This document shows, in pieces, positions 8,830 to 16,916 of a DNA stretch of 64,000 nt (position 1 is the first letter of the stretch; each line of letters begins with the position of its first letter). Made by a program: the position numbers and the translations under genes. The DNA comes from Anoxybacillus tengchongensis (GTDB lineage Bacteria > Bacillota > Bacilli > Bacillales > Anoxybacillaceae). Where the stretch lies: positions 21,876-85,875 of the forward strand of contig NZ_JACHES010000011.1 in the NCBI RefSeq assembly GCF_014201585.1, in the 5' to 3' direction. The notes under the pieces are model-generated. The model saw nothing but the letters and a program-made list of their open reading frames with translations. It did not search any database and was not told the DNA's origin.

Positions 8830-10122
8830 ATGAAATTTGAAACGATTGCTGTTCATGGCGGATTGCAAACCGATCCAGTAACGAAAGCGCGTGCGGTGCC
8901 AATTTATCAGTCCAATGCGTATTTGTTTGATAATACGGAGCATGCGGCCAATTTATTTGCATTAAAAGAAGCGGGGTACATTTATACACGCATTCATAAT
9001 CCGACAGTTACTGTATTTGAAGAACGAGTGGCTAAGCTCGAAGGTGGTGTAGGAGCTTTAGCTGTAGCGAGCGGAATGGCGGCGATTACGATGGCGATTT
9101 TAAACGTCGCTCAAGCCGGGGATGACATCGTTTCTGCGTCGACGTTATATGGAGGAACGTACAATTTGTTCGCAAATACGTTGCCGAAATACGGCATCAC
9201 GACACATTTTGTCGACCCGACCGATCCGGAAAATTTCCGCGCTGCCATTACGCCGAAAACGAAAGCCATTTTTGCCGAAACGATCGGCAATCCGAGCTTG
9301 CATGTGTTAGACATTGAAGCGGTTGCTGAGATTGCTCACGAAGCAGGCATTCCGCTCATTATTGACAATACGTTTGCGACGCCTTATCTTTGCCGTCCGA
9401 TTGAACACGGAGCAAATATCGTTATTCATTCAGCGACGAAATGGCTACTTGGCAACGGAACGACGCTAGGTGGTATCATTGTCGACGGCGGAAATTTTGA
9501 TTGGAATTCGCCGAAGTTTCCATCGTTTACGACACCAGATCCAAGCTACCATAACCTCGTATACGCACACATTGGTGCAGCAGCGTATATCGTGAAAGCA
9601 CGCGTGCAACTATTGCGCGATTTAGGACCAGCGATGAGCCCGTTCAACGCATTCCAGTTTAATTTAGGGCTTGAAACGTTACACGTACGCATGAAAGAAC
9701 ATATTGCCAACACGAGAAAAATTGTTGAGTATTTAGACAACCATCCAGCAGTCAATTGGGTGTTATATCCTGAGCATGACAATCACCCAGCAAAAGAGCT
9801 AGCGAAAAAATATATGCCAAAAGGGGCAGGAGCAGTCGTTGTATTTGGCATTCAAGGCGGTCGTGAGGCGGGAGCGACATTGATTAACAACGTTAAACTT
9901 TGGTCGCATGTCGCCAACGTCGGCGATGCAAAAAGTTTAATCATCCATCCAGCAAGCACGACGCATCAGCAACTAAGCGGAGAAGATTTACAAGCATCTG
10001 GTGTGACGGAAGATATGATTCGTTTATCAGTCGGAATCGAAAACGTGGACGATTTAATTGAAGACTTAGAACAGGCGATCGAAGCCGCAACAGGTGTGCG
10101 GTCGATGTATTCGTGGGTGTAA
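8830..10122 (+). CDS. metY: O-acetylhomoserine sulfhydrylase (aminocarboxypropyltransferase)
   Basis: PLP enzyme that makes homocysteine from O-acetylhomoserine and sulfide, giving direct sulfhydrylation in methionine synthesis. It is 430 aa, the long form typical of OAH sulfhydrylases rather than the roughly 380-aa cystathionine enzymes. Signatures: YTRIHNPT near the N-terminus, the ASGMAAI substrate loop, and Lys204 (HSATKWL) as the Schiff-base residue followed by [24 protein letters not shown] precedes the ATG. It is monocistronic and closed by a strong terminator. The metNPQ importer lies 5 kb downstream, separated by the accessory segment. Confidence 0.92.
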   Translation: MKFETIAVHGGLQTDPVTKARAVPIYQSNAYLFDNTEHAANLFALKEAGYIYTRIHNPTVTVFEERVAKLEGGVGALAVASGMAAITMAILNVAQAGDDIVSASTLYGGTYNLFANTLPKYGITTHFVDPTDPENFRAAITPKTKAIFAETIGNPSLHVLDIEAVAEIAHEAGIPLIIDNTFATPYLCRPIEHGANIVIHSATKWLLGNGTTLGGIIVDGGNFDWNSPKFPSFTTPDPSYHNLVYAHIGAAAYIVKARVQLLRDLGPAMSPFNAFQFNLGLETLHVRMKEHIANTRKIVEYLDNHPAVNWVLYPEHDNHPAKELAKKYMPKGAGAVVVFGIQGGREAGATLINNVKLWSHVANVGDAKSLIIHPASTTHQQLSGEDLQASGVTEDMIRLSVGIENVDDLIEDLEQAIEAATGVRSMYSWV

Positions 10123-10124
10123 AT

Positions 10125-10170
10125 ATGAAAGGTGCTAGTTAGATTTTTCGACTAGCACCTTTCATTTTAT
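10125..10170. terminator. Bidirectional terminator after metY
   Basis: A perfect 15-bp stem (10125-10139 with 10151-10165). TTTTAT follows on the + strand, and it also closes the convergent regulator gene, whose stop codon is inside the right arm. Confidence 0.85.
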
Positions 10171-10761
10171 GAGTTGTAACCGTAGCGCTTCGGCAACCGC
10201 TCCTGTTCGTGACAAGACCCCTAATTTTTCGAAAATAGAAGAAAGGTGACGCTCAAATGTTCGTTTGCTTATATTTAGCAGTTCGCTAATTTGTGCACTC
10301 GTTTGATCGTCTGCCAACATTTGTAATATATCGATTTCCATGTTTGTTAAACCGTGCTTTGTTGAATACGCAGTTTCATTATCCGCTAAAAAAAGTTTTT
10401 CTCCTTCGTTGCTGTATCGGATCACATGTACTAAATGAGTGGAAACTTTTTCTTTTGACAATACGCCGGATACACCTGCTTCGTACGCAGATAAGGCGAG
10501 CGGTGGATAGTTACATAGCATAATGATATTTATCGTGGGATGTGTCTCCTTCACATTTTTTACCCAGTCCAATGCTTTTGCTATGTGCATGTGTACATTT
10601 ATTACAATGACGTCTGGTACATGTATATGTATGAGAGTATCTAGTGAATCAAGACAAGAAACAGAACCGATAACTGTTATGTTACTTTCGTTTTCCAACA
10701 ATTTTTCCAACCCAAGCAAATAGATAGGATCAGAATCAATAAGCAATGTACGAATAGTCAT
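10162..10761 (-). CDS. Orphan NarL/LuxR-type response regulator with degenerate receiver
   Basis: A 199-aa protein with an N-terminal receiver-like domain (1-120) and a C-terminal LuxR helix-turn-helix (about 135-199; LTNMEIDILQML...SAQISELLNISKRTFERHL). The receiver is degenerate: the phosphoacceptor Asp is Asn55 (PDVIVINVHMH), the conserved Thr/Ser switch is Cys83 (IIMLCNY), and the acidic pair is rearranged as IDSDP. Only Lys103 is kept. It therefore probably works without classical phosphorylation. No histidine kinase is adjacent. It is divergent from a secreted-protein gene, with a phased TTGGCG cluster in the gap that could be its binding site (inference). Its place between metY and the met riboswitch marks the start of the accessory segment. 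Confidence 0.85.
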   Translation of the reverse strand: MTIRTLLIDSDPIYLLGLEKLLENESNITVIGSVSCLDSLDTLIHIHVPDVIVINVHMHIAKALDWVKNVKETHPTINIIMLCNYPPLALSAYEAGVSGVLSKEKVSTHLVHVIRYSNEGEKLFLADNETAYSTKHGLTNMEIDILQMLADDQTSAQISELLNISKRTFERHLSSIFEKLGVLSRTGAVAEALRLQLIK

Positions 10762-10833
10762 GCGATTTCCCCTCCATTATTTTTTACTAGATTCTACTTC
10801 ATTTAATAAACTTTGTCATTTATTTTGAAGAAA

Positions 10834-10862
10834 TTGGCGGATTTTCGCCAAAAAATTGGCGG
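10834..10862. repeat. Phased TTGGCG/CGCCAA repeat cluster (possible operator)
   Basis: Three hexamer half-sites lie in the divergent gap: TTGGCG at 10834-10839, CGCCAA at 10846-10851 and TTGGCG at 10856-10861. Their centres are 12 and 10 bp apart, so they are on roughly the same face of the helix. The first two form the palindrome TTGGCGGATTTTCGCCAA. The rest of the 339-bp gap (10762-11100) holds another palindrome, AGCTGATCAGCT at 10907-10918, and no credible gene. Confidence 0.55.
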
Positions 10863-11100
10863 AAAATACTGATTTTTTTCTTTTCTATTTTTGGTAAATT
10901 GAAAATAGCTGATCAGCTAATTTTGGGAGAAGAAGCGGAGGAGTATGAGCAATGTATAAGTTGAGATAAAGAACGTCCGATTTTTATACAATATGTTGTA
11001 CCTATGGTGAGTAATCAGCTAAATAAAAATTTTCAATTATATCCATGGTGCTGATGTTTAACTGGAGCTATGAGTAGATTGTCGATGAAAGGATGGTTTT

Positions 11101-11565
11101 ATGAGGGGTAAAGTTGTTGGGAGAGTGGTAAAGGGAGTATTAGCGACATTGTTTGCTACAATCGTTGCGTTAGGGGGAGAGCATGTGTCATTCGCGCTCA
11201 TACCTCAACAGAATGTTGTTAAACTGAAGGCAGGTAATATTACTCCCCAGTCTGTTGTTTCAAAAACAAAATCGGCAAGTTTTAAGGCAGGACAAACTAC
11301 TCAAACGTTAAGTATTACAGGGACTTTTGAAACACAATATAGCGATGTTCATAAGAGACAAATGTTTGCAGGGATTAAATCTATAAATTCGAAAGTAACA
11401 AGTGGTATTGGAAGCTGGAAACAAACGGGATATGAATACCAGCTAATTGATGGCGGTCGTACTTACGTTATTTATGTATCGGGGACATATACAATAGGTG
11501 GACAATCTTATTCGGTTACGGTAAGTGTGGAATTTTATTGTAATGCTGATGGTTCCGTTGGTTAA
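11101..11565 (+). CDS. Small secreted protein of unknown function (A)
   Basis: A 154-aa protein with a basic N-terminus (MRGKVVGRVVKG), a hydrophobic core (VLATLFATIVALGG) and a likely signal-peptidase I site near residue 32 (VSFA). The predicted mature part is about 120 residues, Ser/Thr/Gly-rich and made of alternating beta-like stretches (TLSITGTFET, TYVIYVSGTYTIGG, YSVTVSVEFYC). There is a single cysteine, close to the C-terminus. I do not recognise the family. A weak GAAAGGATGG precedes the ATG. It is divergent from the degenerate regulator and 26 bp from the left end of the nested IS elements. A second secreted protein of similar layout lies on the other side of those elements. Confidence 0.7.
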   Translation: MRGKVVGRVVKGVLATLFATIVALGGEHVSFALIPQQNVVKLKAGNITPQSVVSKTKSASFKAGQTTQTLSITGTFETQYSDVHKRQMFAGIKSINSKVTSGIGSWKQTGYEYQLIDGGRTYVIYVSGTYTIGGQSYSVTVSVEFYCNADGSVG

Positions 11566-11583
11566 TGTATAAGCCTAACTCAT

Positions 11584-11591
11584 TATTAATA
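11584..11591. repeat. Left target-site duplication of the IS982-type element
   Basis: TATTAATA abuts the left end of the element at 11592; the same octamer recurs at 14212-14219 on the right. The octamer is palindromic, so extension of the inverted repeats cannot be fully excluded. Confidence 0.7.
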
Positions 11592-11704
11592 ACTCGTGGT
11601 GCTAGATAAAATCGAGTAAGCATAAAAATAGCCCTTGCTTGTGGATCTCCTGTAGAATGAAAGTGCGATCCAACATTCGAAAGGAGAATCCCCATGCAAG
11701 AGCA

Positions 11705-11712
11705 CTTTCATT
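11705..11712. repeat. Left target-site duplication of the IS66-type element
   Basis: CTTTCATT directly precedes the element end GTAACTATTCA at 11713 and is repeated at 13323-13330. Eight bp is the duplication size known for the IS66 family. Confidence 0.9.
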
Positions 11713-13322
11713 GTAACTATTCACCCCGATAGAAGTATGTAAAAAAGCGCAACACAAATAGGGCATCCCTGTGATAGAAAGTGCCCTAAGTGGTAGAAAG
11801 AACACAATCGAGCGTGTCGCCCGTCAACAGAAGACATAACGAATCCCACACGTTTTTTTCGTGTTTCGTCAGTGTGGAAACGATGCTTCTTGTGATACAA
11901 AAAGACTGGGCGAATGTTTCTTCGCGAAACGTGCCCGAGATGTTCTCTTTGACTTTGACCATGCGAAGATCGCGTTCGGCTTGGTTGTTGTCAAAGGGAA
12001 CATGCACTTCACGTAAGAAACGCAGCGCTTCTTCCTTTCGTTTCTGAAGCCGTCGAACAAAAGCGAGTGCTTTTTTCGGAAGAGGCGTCATCGTTTCTAA
12101 TCGGTGCTGTGCTCTTTCTAGCATGCGATCATACACTCGTTCCCATCGTTTCGCTTCTTTTTCGGAAAGCGCACCGTGATGAACTTCGACGGCCTGTTTG
12201 GCGGCTAAAAGAAACGTCGTCATGCGCGATGCCCATGTATGCCCCTGTTCGATGAAGCCTTTTAACTCACGCAAATGATCGGCATGACAAAGGACATGGG
12301 TGGCTTGCATGTATTTTGGATACGTACCGAACGCATCGTGCATCATCGTTCCTTGATATCGGGGAAGAATCCCAATATCATCGGTCGCTTTCTTTCCACG
12401 AGAAGCGTGAGAAGCCAAGTATGTATATCTCGATGTACACGCGACATGCACCCATGCGAGTTTCCCATTGATGCGCAAACTCGTTTCATCGACATGCAAG
12501 ATGTCAGAGTCAAGCAAGGCGTCTTCGATGATGTCCATATTCGATTCTAGCGCTTGGCGACCTCGTTTCACCATATTGGCAAGGGTTCCTGTACTAACCG
12601 AGTGTTGATATAACGCTTCGATTGTATCACTCAAACGCTTGTACGGGATCAATTGGATATGGTGCAAATATACAGCGAGCGCCGTGAGCCGTGGACCATA
12701 TTGCACATGATTCGTGACATAGGATGGGAATTCGGCTTGTTGAACACATCGGCAATGTGGGCAGGATTTCACTTCACGTTCATGTTGTGTCACTTCGATC
12801 GTCACGGGAGGGAGATCAAACACTTGACGGACATCGACTTTGAACGGTTTGACCTCACACAAAGAAGCCCCACATCCTTGACACGCGTTCACACGATGGA
12901 CGACACGATGATGTGGATGTTCCACTTGATGGAGCGTCGTTCCTTGATGCCCTTCTTGTCCGCCTGGTTTGTTGCCAGATGGCTGACGAGAAGAATGGGT
13001 GTGAAAACGGTCAGAAGATGGGGGCAAATGGCTATTGGAGCTGTTTTTTTTCGTGCGTGCTTCCAGTTCTTGAACGCGATACTTGAGTTGTTCATTTTCT
13101 TTGCGTAGCTGTTTGATTTCGTGACGCAAATGTTCATTTTCTTGAACGAGTTGATGAATGAGCTGTTTCTGTTGTTGGACTTTGCTGATTAAGCTCTCAA
13201 CCGTAAATACAGCTTGTTGTACCGTCAACATGCGATTCACCTCCTTGTCTATCAATATTCACATCATAGACAAGAAATACAAAAAATATTCAGCTCACTT
13301 TATGATGTAGCTGAATAGTTAC
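11713..13322 (-). mobile_element. IS66-family element, single-ORF (ISBst12-like)
   Basis: A 1,610-bp element bounded by 11-bp perfect inverted repeats: GTAACTATTCA at 11713-11723 and TGAATAGTTAC at 13312-13322. It has perfect 8-bp target duplications. It carries one transposase gene on the minus strand and no tnpA/tnpB accessory genes, as in the ISBst12 subgroup known from Geobacillus. A subterminal inverted repeat (ATTCAGCT at 13288-13295, AGCTGAAT at 13309-13316) lies at the right end. With perfect ends and duplications it looks recently inserted and possibly still mobile. Confidence 0.92.
11786..13231 (-). CDS. tnpC: IS66-family transposase (TnpC type)
   Basis: A 481-aa transposase. The N-terminus is a coiled-coil, leucine-zipper-like region (residues about 10-65), then a Ser/His/Gly-rich linker with NKPGGQEGHQG. 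Next comes a zinc-binding segment (CQGCG...CPHCRC), then the DDE catalytic core: LHVDETSLR, MHDAFGTYPKY and the IS66 signature DNNQAERDLRMVKVKEN. The start at 13231 is chosen for AAGGAGGTGAATCGC just upstream; the frame is open to 13255. The gene is intact. It is the only gene of the inner element. Confidence 0.93.
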   Translation of the reverse strand: MLTVQQAVFTVESLISKVQQQKQLIHQLVQENEHLRHEIKQLRKENEQLKYRVQELEARTKKNSSNSHLPPSSDRFHTHSSRQPSGNKPGGQEGHQGTTLHQVEHPHHRVVHRVNACQGCGASLCEVKPFKVDVRQVFDLPPVTIEVTQHEREVKSCPHCRCVQQAEFPSYVTNHVQYGPRLTALAVYLHHIQLIPYKRLSDTIEALYQHSVSTGTLANMVKRGRQALESNMDIIEDALLDSDILHVDETSLRINGKLAWVHVACTSRYTYLASHASRGKKATDDIGILPRYQGTMMHDAFGTYPKYMQATHVLCHADHLRELKGFIEQGHTWASRMTTFLLAAKQAVEVHHGALSEKEAKRWERVYDRMLERAQHRLETMTPLPKKALAFVRRLQKRKEEALRFLREVHVPFDNNQAERDLRMVKVKENISGTFREETFAQSFCITRSIVSTLTKHEKNVWDSLCLLLTGDTLDCVLSTT

Positions 13323-13330
13323 CTTTCATT
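13323..13330. repeat. Right target-site duplication of the IS66-type element
   Basis: CTTTCATT, identical to 11705-11712, immediately after the TGAATAGTTAC end. Downstream sequence resumes the IS982 transposase frame. Confidence 0.9.
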
Positions 13331-14174
13331 TTACTACAGATCAAGCAAAGATTCAAAAACAATATGCAGCCATTTTCTTTTTTGTTTCTGCCCAGCTGTC
13401 ACAAATTCAATTCTATCTTCAACGTCGCAATCGTCATTTGGCGAAACAAGAAGACGCGGTGATCATTGCCATTCATCTTTTGGGAAAGTTGCTTGGCTTC
13501 TCTTCCGAACGTGCATGGCATCGCTTTGTGGAGGGAAATTTATTTACCGATGGGCAGTTTATCGAACGTTCTCGATACAATCGCCGTTGCCGAGCGCTGC
13601 GCTTTGCGATCAAATGGATTCGTCATGAACTAGCGAAACGTGGTCAACACCATGCCTATGCGGTAGTAGATAGTATGCCAATCGAGTTGTGCCATGCCGC
13701 AAGAGTGTACCGTGTCAAACGATTCCGAGGGATCGCGGACATCGGACTTTGTACGTCGAAAAAGCAGTGGTACTATGGGTTTAAGTTTCATCTTCAAGTG
13801 ACCGACCAAGGACTACCTATGGGATACGTGGTAACGGAGGCGTCCTGTCACGATCGAACCGCAGCGGAAACCGTCATGACTCAAATTCCTCACCCCTATA
13901 ACTTGGGTGACAAAGGATTCATCAGTAGCGAATTGCAAAAAAAGTTGTATAAAGCGTACCAAATCGCTTTTTGGACTCCATCTCGCAAAAATCAGAAACA
14001 CCGCCCATCGGCATCATGGGAGAAATGGCTCAAACAAAAGCGTAAAGTGATAGAAACGGTGTTCTCCGTCCTCGTTGACCAGTATCGTATGACAGAAATT
14101 CGTGCTCATTCGATTTCAGGGTTTGAAGTGGCACTAGATGGCATATTGTTGGTGTATTCGCTTGTCACACTCGG

Positions 14175-14202
14175 GCTAGTTGAGCGCTAGCGCTCAACTA
14201 GC
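14175..14202. repeat. 28-bp perfect palindrome at the IS982 right end
   Basis: GCTAGTTGAGCGCT followed directly by its reverse complement, spanning the transposase stop codon at 14188-14190 and reaching the terminal repeat. It could form a cruciform or a terminator-like hairpin without a T-tract. Confidence 0.75.
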
Positions 14203-14211
14203 ACCACGGGT

Positions 14212-14219
14212 TATTAATA
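14212..14219. repeat. Right target-site duplication of the IS982-type element
   Basis: TATTAATA directly following the right end, identical to 11584-11591. Confidence 0.7.
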
Positions 14220-14270
14220 GATAATGAAGAACTAGTACTACTACATGAACATTTCTGGGGGAGAAAAATA

Positions 14271-14726
14271 ATGAAAAGGCAATTTAGAAGGCTTATTTTA
14301 GTTGCTACCCTAGCACTAACTGCTACTCTGTTATTAGATGGTTTTTTTGGATCGTTAATTACTACTGAAGCTAGTACGCTCCCGAAACGAGTATATAAAG
14401 AGGGGAATGTAACAATTACAGTTACTCCTGCAGTAGGGAGTTCAATAGCAAAATTAAGCAATTCAAAATCAAAAATTGCTCCACTTGATACGATTGTCCG
14501 AGGAAATAAAGAAATGTATGGTACAGTGACGATGACAGTTACGTACGATCGAAATCTAACGACTAAGACTTCTACTATTACGGGGATTTATTCTTTAGAA
14601 AACACTGATTCTTACTTAAAATTAATTGATAAATGGTATACCTCTAGTGTTGCACAAGCCGACTATTATGACTCTTTTCATAAATTGTATGTAACAATTA
14701 GAATTACCAAAGAAGAATGTAATTAA
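14271..14726 (+). CDS. Small secreted protein of unknown function (B)
   Basis: A 151-aa protein with a basic start (MKRQFRRLI), a hydrophobic signal core and a likely cleavage site near residue 34 (TEAS). The mature part is about 115 residues, rich in Thr/Ser/Val with beta-strand character (GNVTITVTP, GTVTMTVTYDR, KLYVTIRITK). Its only cysteine is the next-to-last residue. Length, signal peptide, beta-rich body and single C-terminal Cys are shared with protein A at 11101, but the sequences do not align convincingly by eye. Family not recognised. GGGGGAGAAAAATA precedes the ATG. The two genes were probably neighbours before the IS982 insertion (inference). Confidence 0.68.
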   Translation: MKRQFRRLILVATLALTATLLLDGFFGSLITTEASTLPKRVYKEGNVTITVTPAVGSSIAKLSNSKSKIAPLDTIVRGNKEMYGTVTMTVTYDRNLTTKTSTITGIYSLENTDSYLKLIDKWYTSSVAQADYYDSFHKLYVTIRITKEECN

Positions 14727-14776
14727 AGCGTTGATTATATAATTCGTAAAGCGTTTAACTTCATTTTTTTGACTGT

Positions 14777-14817
14777 GGGGCTAATCTAGAGGCGTGAGTA
14801 CGTCTTGGATTAGCCCC
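14777..14817. other. Inverted repeat downstream of secreted protein B
   Basis: A 10-bp perfect stem (GGGGCTAATC with GATTAGCCCC) with a 21-nt loop and no strong T-tract. It is the only structure seen between 14727 and the met promoter at 14939; that stretch otherwise shows no gene. Confidence 0.45.
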
Positions 14818-14938
14818 TTGCATTTCCGTAAAACAAAACGATTTACTGTTCGTCGCTTGACATCTGAAAAGTAATGATTGACTATGTTATATATGCGGTT
14901 CATCTCATTGTTTGGCTAAAATAGTTAAAAAAATGTTA

Positions 14939-14968
14939 TTGACACTGTCCTTCTTTCAATGATATACT
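14939..14968 (+). promoter_or_regulatory. Sigma-A promoter of the metNPQ operon
   Basis: TTGACA at 14939-14944 and TATACT at 14963-14968 with an 18-bp spacer. This puts the transcript start near 14975, upstream of the riboswitch. Confidence 0.65.
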
Positions 14969-15035
14969 CACATTCGTAGTTCAAAAAGATTCTTAAGTGT
15001 ATTAAAACGTTAACTGAATAAAGCGTTTAAAAGCG

Positions 15036-15192
15036 CTCTTATCAAGAGAGGTGGAGGGATGTGCCCGATGAAACCCGGCAACCGTCAGCGCTGCTGAAAT
15101 GGTGCCAATTCACACAAAGCGTTTGCTTTGAGAGATAAGAGACAGAATGGATGATGACGCCTTTCTGTTCTCTTGAGCAGAAAGGCTTTTTT
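15036..15192 (+). ncRNA. SAM-I riboswitch (S-box) with terminator
   Basis: The aptamer spans 15036-15141: P1 is CTCTTATC paired with GATAAGAG, and the core includes the conserved AGAGGTGGAGGGA, GATGAAACCCGGCAACC and GGTGCCAATTC segments. A 9-bp terminator stem (GCCTTTCTG / CAGAAAGGC, 15159-15186) with six T follows. AGAGACAGAA at 15139-15148 can pair with TTCTGTTCTCT in the terminator to form the antiterminator. High SAM should therefore stop transcription before metN. Confidence 0.97.
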
Positions 15193-15212
15193 CATGGAAG
15201 GAAGGTGACAGC

Positions 15213-16241
15213 ATGATTACTTTATCAAACGTAACGAAAGTATACAAAGCAGCAAGTGGACATGTGACGGCGGTTGATCATGTAAACTTGCATATCGAAC
15301 AAGGAGAAATTTTCGGCATCATCGGTTATAGTGGAGCAGGGAAGAGTTCGCTCATTCGGCTATTAAATGGATTAGAAAAGCCGACGAGCGGTGAAGTGAT
15401 TGTTGATGGGAAAGATATGGGGAAAATTAGCGGAAAGCAGTTGCGTCAAGCGCGCCAACAAATCGGGATGATTTTCCAACATTTTAATTTACTTTGGTCG
15501 CGAACGGTGCGTGAAAACATTGCTTTTCCGTTAGAAATTGCAGGCGTGCCGAAAGAAGAACGAATGAAACGCGTCGATGAACTCGTTCAACTTGTCGGTT
15601 TGCAAGGGAGAGAACATGCGTATCCGTCACAACTGAGCGGAGGACAAAAGCAGCGCGTCGGCATTGCGCGCGCATTAGCGAACAACCCGAAAGTGTTATT
15701 ATGTGATGAAGCAACGTCGGCGCTTGATCCACAAACGACCGATTCAATTTTAGATTTGCTTGTTGATATTAACAAACGCCTCGGCTTAACGATCGTATTA
15801 ATTACACACGAAATGCACGTTATTCGTAAAATTTGTGATCGTGTAGCGGTAATGGAAAACGGAAAAATTGTCGAAATGGGCGAAGTGCTTCACGTGTTCC
15901 GTAAGCCAGAACAACCGATTACGAAACGATTTGTTCAGCAAGTCACAGAGCCGGAGGAAACAAAAGAAGCGATGTTGCATCTTCTTGAACGTTATCCGAA
16001 CGGGAAAGTCGTTCAACTTACGTTTGTCGGCGAAGCGGCTGAGCAGCCGCTCATTACACAACTTATTCGCCAATTCGATTTGAATATAAATATTTTACAA
16101 GGGAAAATTTCACAAACGCATCACGGTTCATACGGGGTGTTGTTCATTCACTTAGATGGTGCGAATGAAGAAATTGAGCGAGCGCTCGCTTTTATTCGCC
16201 AGCAAGAAGTTGAAGTGGAGGTGTTGGCGAATGTCCAATGA
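15213..16241 (+). CDS. metN: MetN, methionine ABC transporter ATP-binding protein
   Basis: ATPase subunit of the D/L-methionine importer, at the inner face of the membrane, 342 aa. Walker A is GYSGAGKSS (about residues 36-44), the ABC signature LSGGQKQR, Walker B VLLCDEATSALD and the switch His in LITHEM. After about residue 255 comes the NIL regulatory domain that senses intracellular methionine. GGAAGGTGACAGC precedes the ATG. It overlaps metP by 11 bp. The SAM-I riboswitch directly upstream ties expression to SAM level. Confidence 0.95.
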   Translation: MITLSNVTKVYKAASGHVTAVDHVNLHIEQGEIFGIIGYSGAGKSSLIRLLNGLEKPTSGEVIVDGKDMGKISGKQLRQARQQIGMIFQHFNLLWSRTVRENIAFPLEIAGVPKEERMKRVDELVQLVGLQGREHAYPSQLSGGQKQRVGIARALANNPKVLLCDEATSALDPQTTDSILDLLVDINKRLGLTIVLITHEMHVIRKICDRVAVMENGKIVEMGEVLHVFRKPEQPITKRFVQQVTEPEETKEAMLHLLERYPNGKVVQLTFVGEAAEQPLITQLIRQFDLNINILQGKISQTHHGSYGVLFIHLDGANEEIERALAFIRQQEVEVEVLANVQ

Positions 16242-16899
16242 ACTATTTCCGAATGTCGTTTGGGAAAAAATATGGGCGGCAACGATGGAAACGTTGTATA
16301 TGACCGCTATTTCTGTTGTAGCAACATTTGTGCTCGGTATTTTACTTGGGTTGTTGTTGTTTCTAACGTCTAAGGGAAACATATGGGAAAATCGTTTGAT
16401 TAACGGTGTGATCGCATCGTTCGTCAATATTTTCCGTTCCATCCCGTTCATTATTTTAATTATTTTGCTCATTCCGTTTACAAAGCTCGTTGTCGGCACG
16501 ATTCTTGGAGCGAATGCTGCGCTACCAGCGCTTATTATTGGTGCTGCACCGTTTTATGCACGCATGGTTGAAATTGCGCTTCGTGAAATTGATAAAGGTG
16601 TCATTGAAGCGGCAAAAGCGATGGGAGCGACGACGACAACAATCATTTGGAAAGTGCTTCTTCCAGAAGCGCTCCCTGCCCTTGTATCTGGGATTACGGT
16701 AACAGCGATCGCGCTCGTTGGTTACACAGCGATGGCAGGAGTTGTTGGTGCTGGGGGGCTTGGAAACTTAGCGTATTTAGAAGGATTTCAACGCAACAAT
16801 AACGACGTCACGTTTGTTGCGACAGTGCTCATTTTAATCATCGTCTTTATTATTCAGTTTATTGGTGACTTTGTCACTTCTAAAATAGATAAACGATAA
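16231..16899 (+). CDS. metP: MetP, methionine ABC transporter permease
   Basis: Membrane permease of the methionine importer (MetI type), 222 aa with about five transmembrane helices. The cytoplasmic coupling motif EAAKAMGATTTTIIWKVLLPEA is of the usual ABC-permease EAA form. The start is ATG 16231 with GTGGAGGTG upstream, overlapping the metN stop. The frame is open further upstream inside metN but without a ribosome site. Works with MetN and MetQ. Confidence 0.94.
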   Translation: MSNELFPNVVWEKIWAATMETLYMTAISVVATFVLGILLGLLLFLTSKGNIWENRLINGVIASFVNIFRSIPFIILIILLIPFTKLVVGTILGANAALPALIIGAAPFYARMVEIALREIDKGVIEAAKAMGATTTTIIWKVLLPEALPALVSGITVTAIALVGYTAMAGVVGAGGLGNLAYLEGFQRNNNDVTFVATVLILIIVFIIQFIGDFVTSKIDKR

Positions 16900-16916
16900 A
16901 AAGGAGGAAGAAACAG

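Larger units (their letters stand above)
11694..14190 (+). pseudogene. IS982-family transposase, split by IS66 insertion after codon 6
   Basis: The gene starts at ATG 11694 after AAAGGAGAATCCCC. It is cut after 19 nt (through 11712) and resumes at 13331, counting one copy of the CTTTCATT duplication. Joining 11694-11712 to 13331-14190 gives an uninterrupted 293-codon frame, 292 aa, starting MQEHFHFTTDQAKIQ. The remaining 13438-14190 part shows the IS982 DDE pattern: AVVDSMPIELC, KFHLQVT...VTEASCHD, LGDKGFIS and the late KRKVIETVFSVL. The truncated 3' part has only a TTG at 13438 with no ribosome site. Apart from the insertion no inactivating change is visible. Confidence 0.88.
11592..14211 (+). 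mobile_element. IS982-family element interrupted by an IS66-family element
   Basis: The ends are 14-bp imperfect inverted repeats, ACTCGTGGTGCTAG at 11592-11605 and the complement of ACCCGTGGTGCTAG at 14198-14211, flanked by the octamer TATTAATA on both sides. Removing the inner element and one copy of its 8-bp duplication leaves 1,002 bp, the normal size for an IS982 element, with a single transposase gene on the + strand. A 28-bp perfect palindrome (14175-14202) spans the transposase stop codon near the right end. It inserted between two small secreted-protein genes and disrupts neither. Confidence 0.88.

Noticed and set aside
10940..11100. A gene remnant before secreted protein A (GGAGGAGT followed by ATG)
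   Set aside because: The frame stops after four codons and no other frame continues; treated as non-coding.
11790..13108. Several open frames on the + strand opposite the IS66 transposase, up to 151 aa
   Set aside because: They are antisense shadows of a clearly coding, well-conserved transposase.
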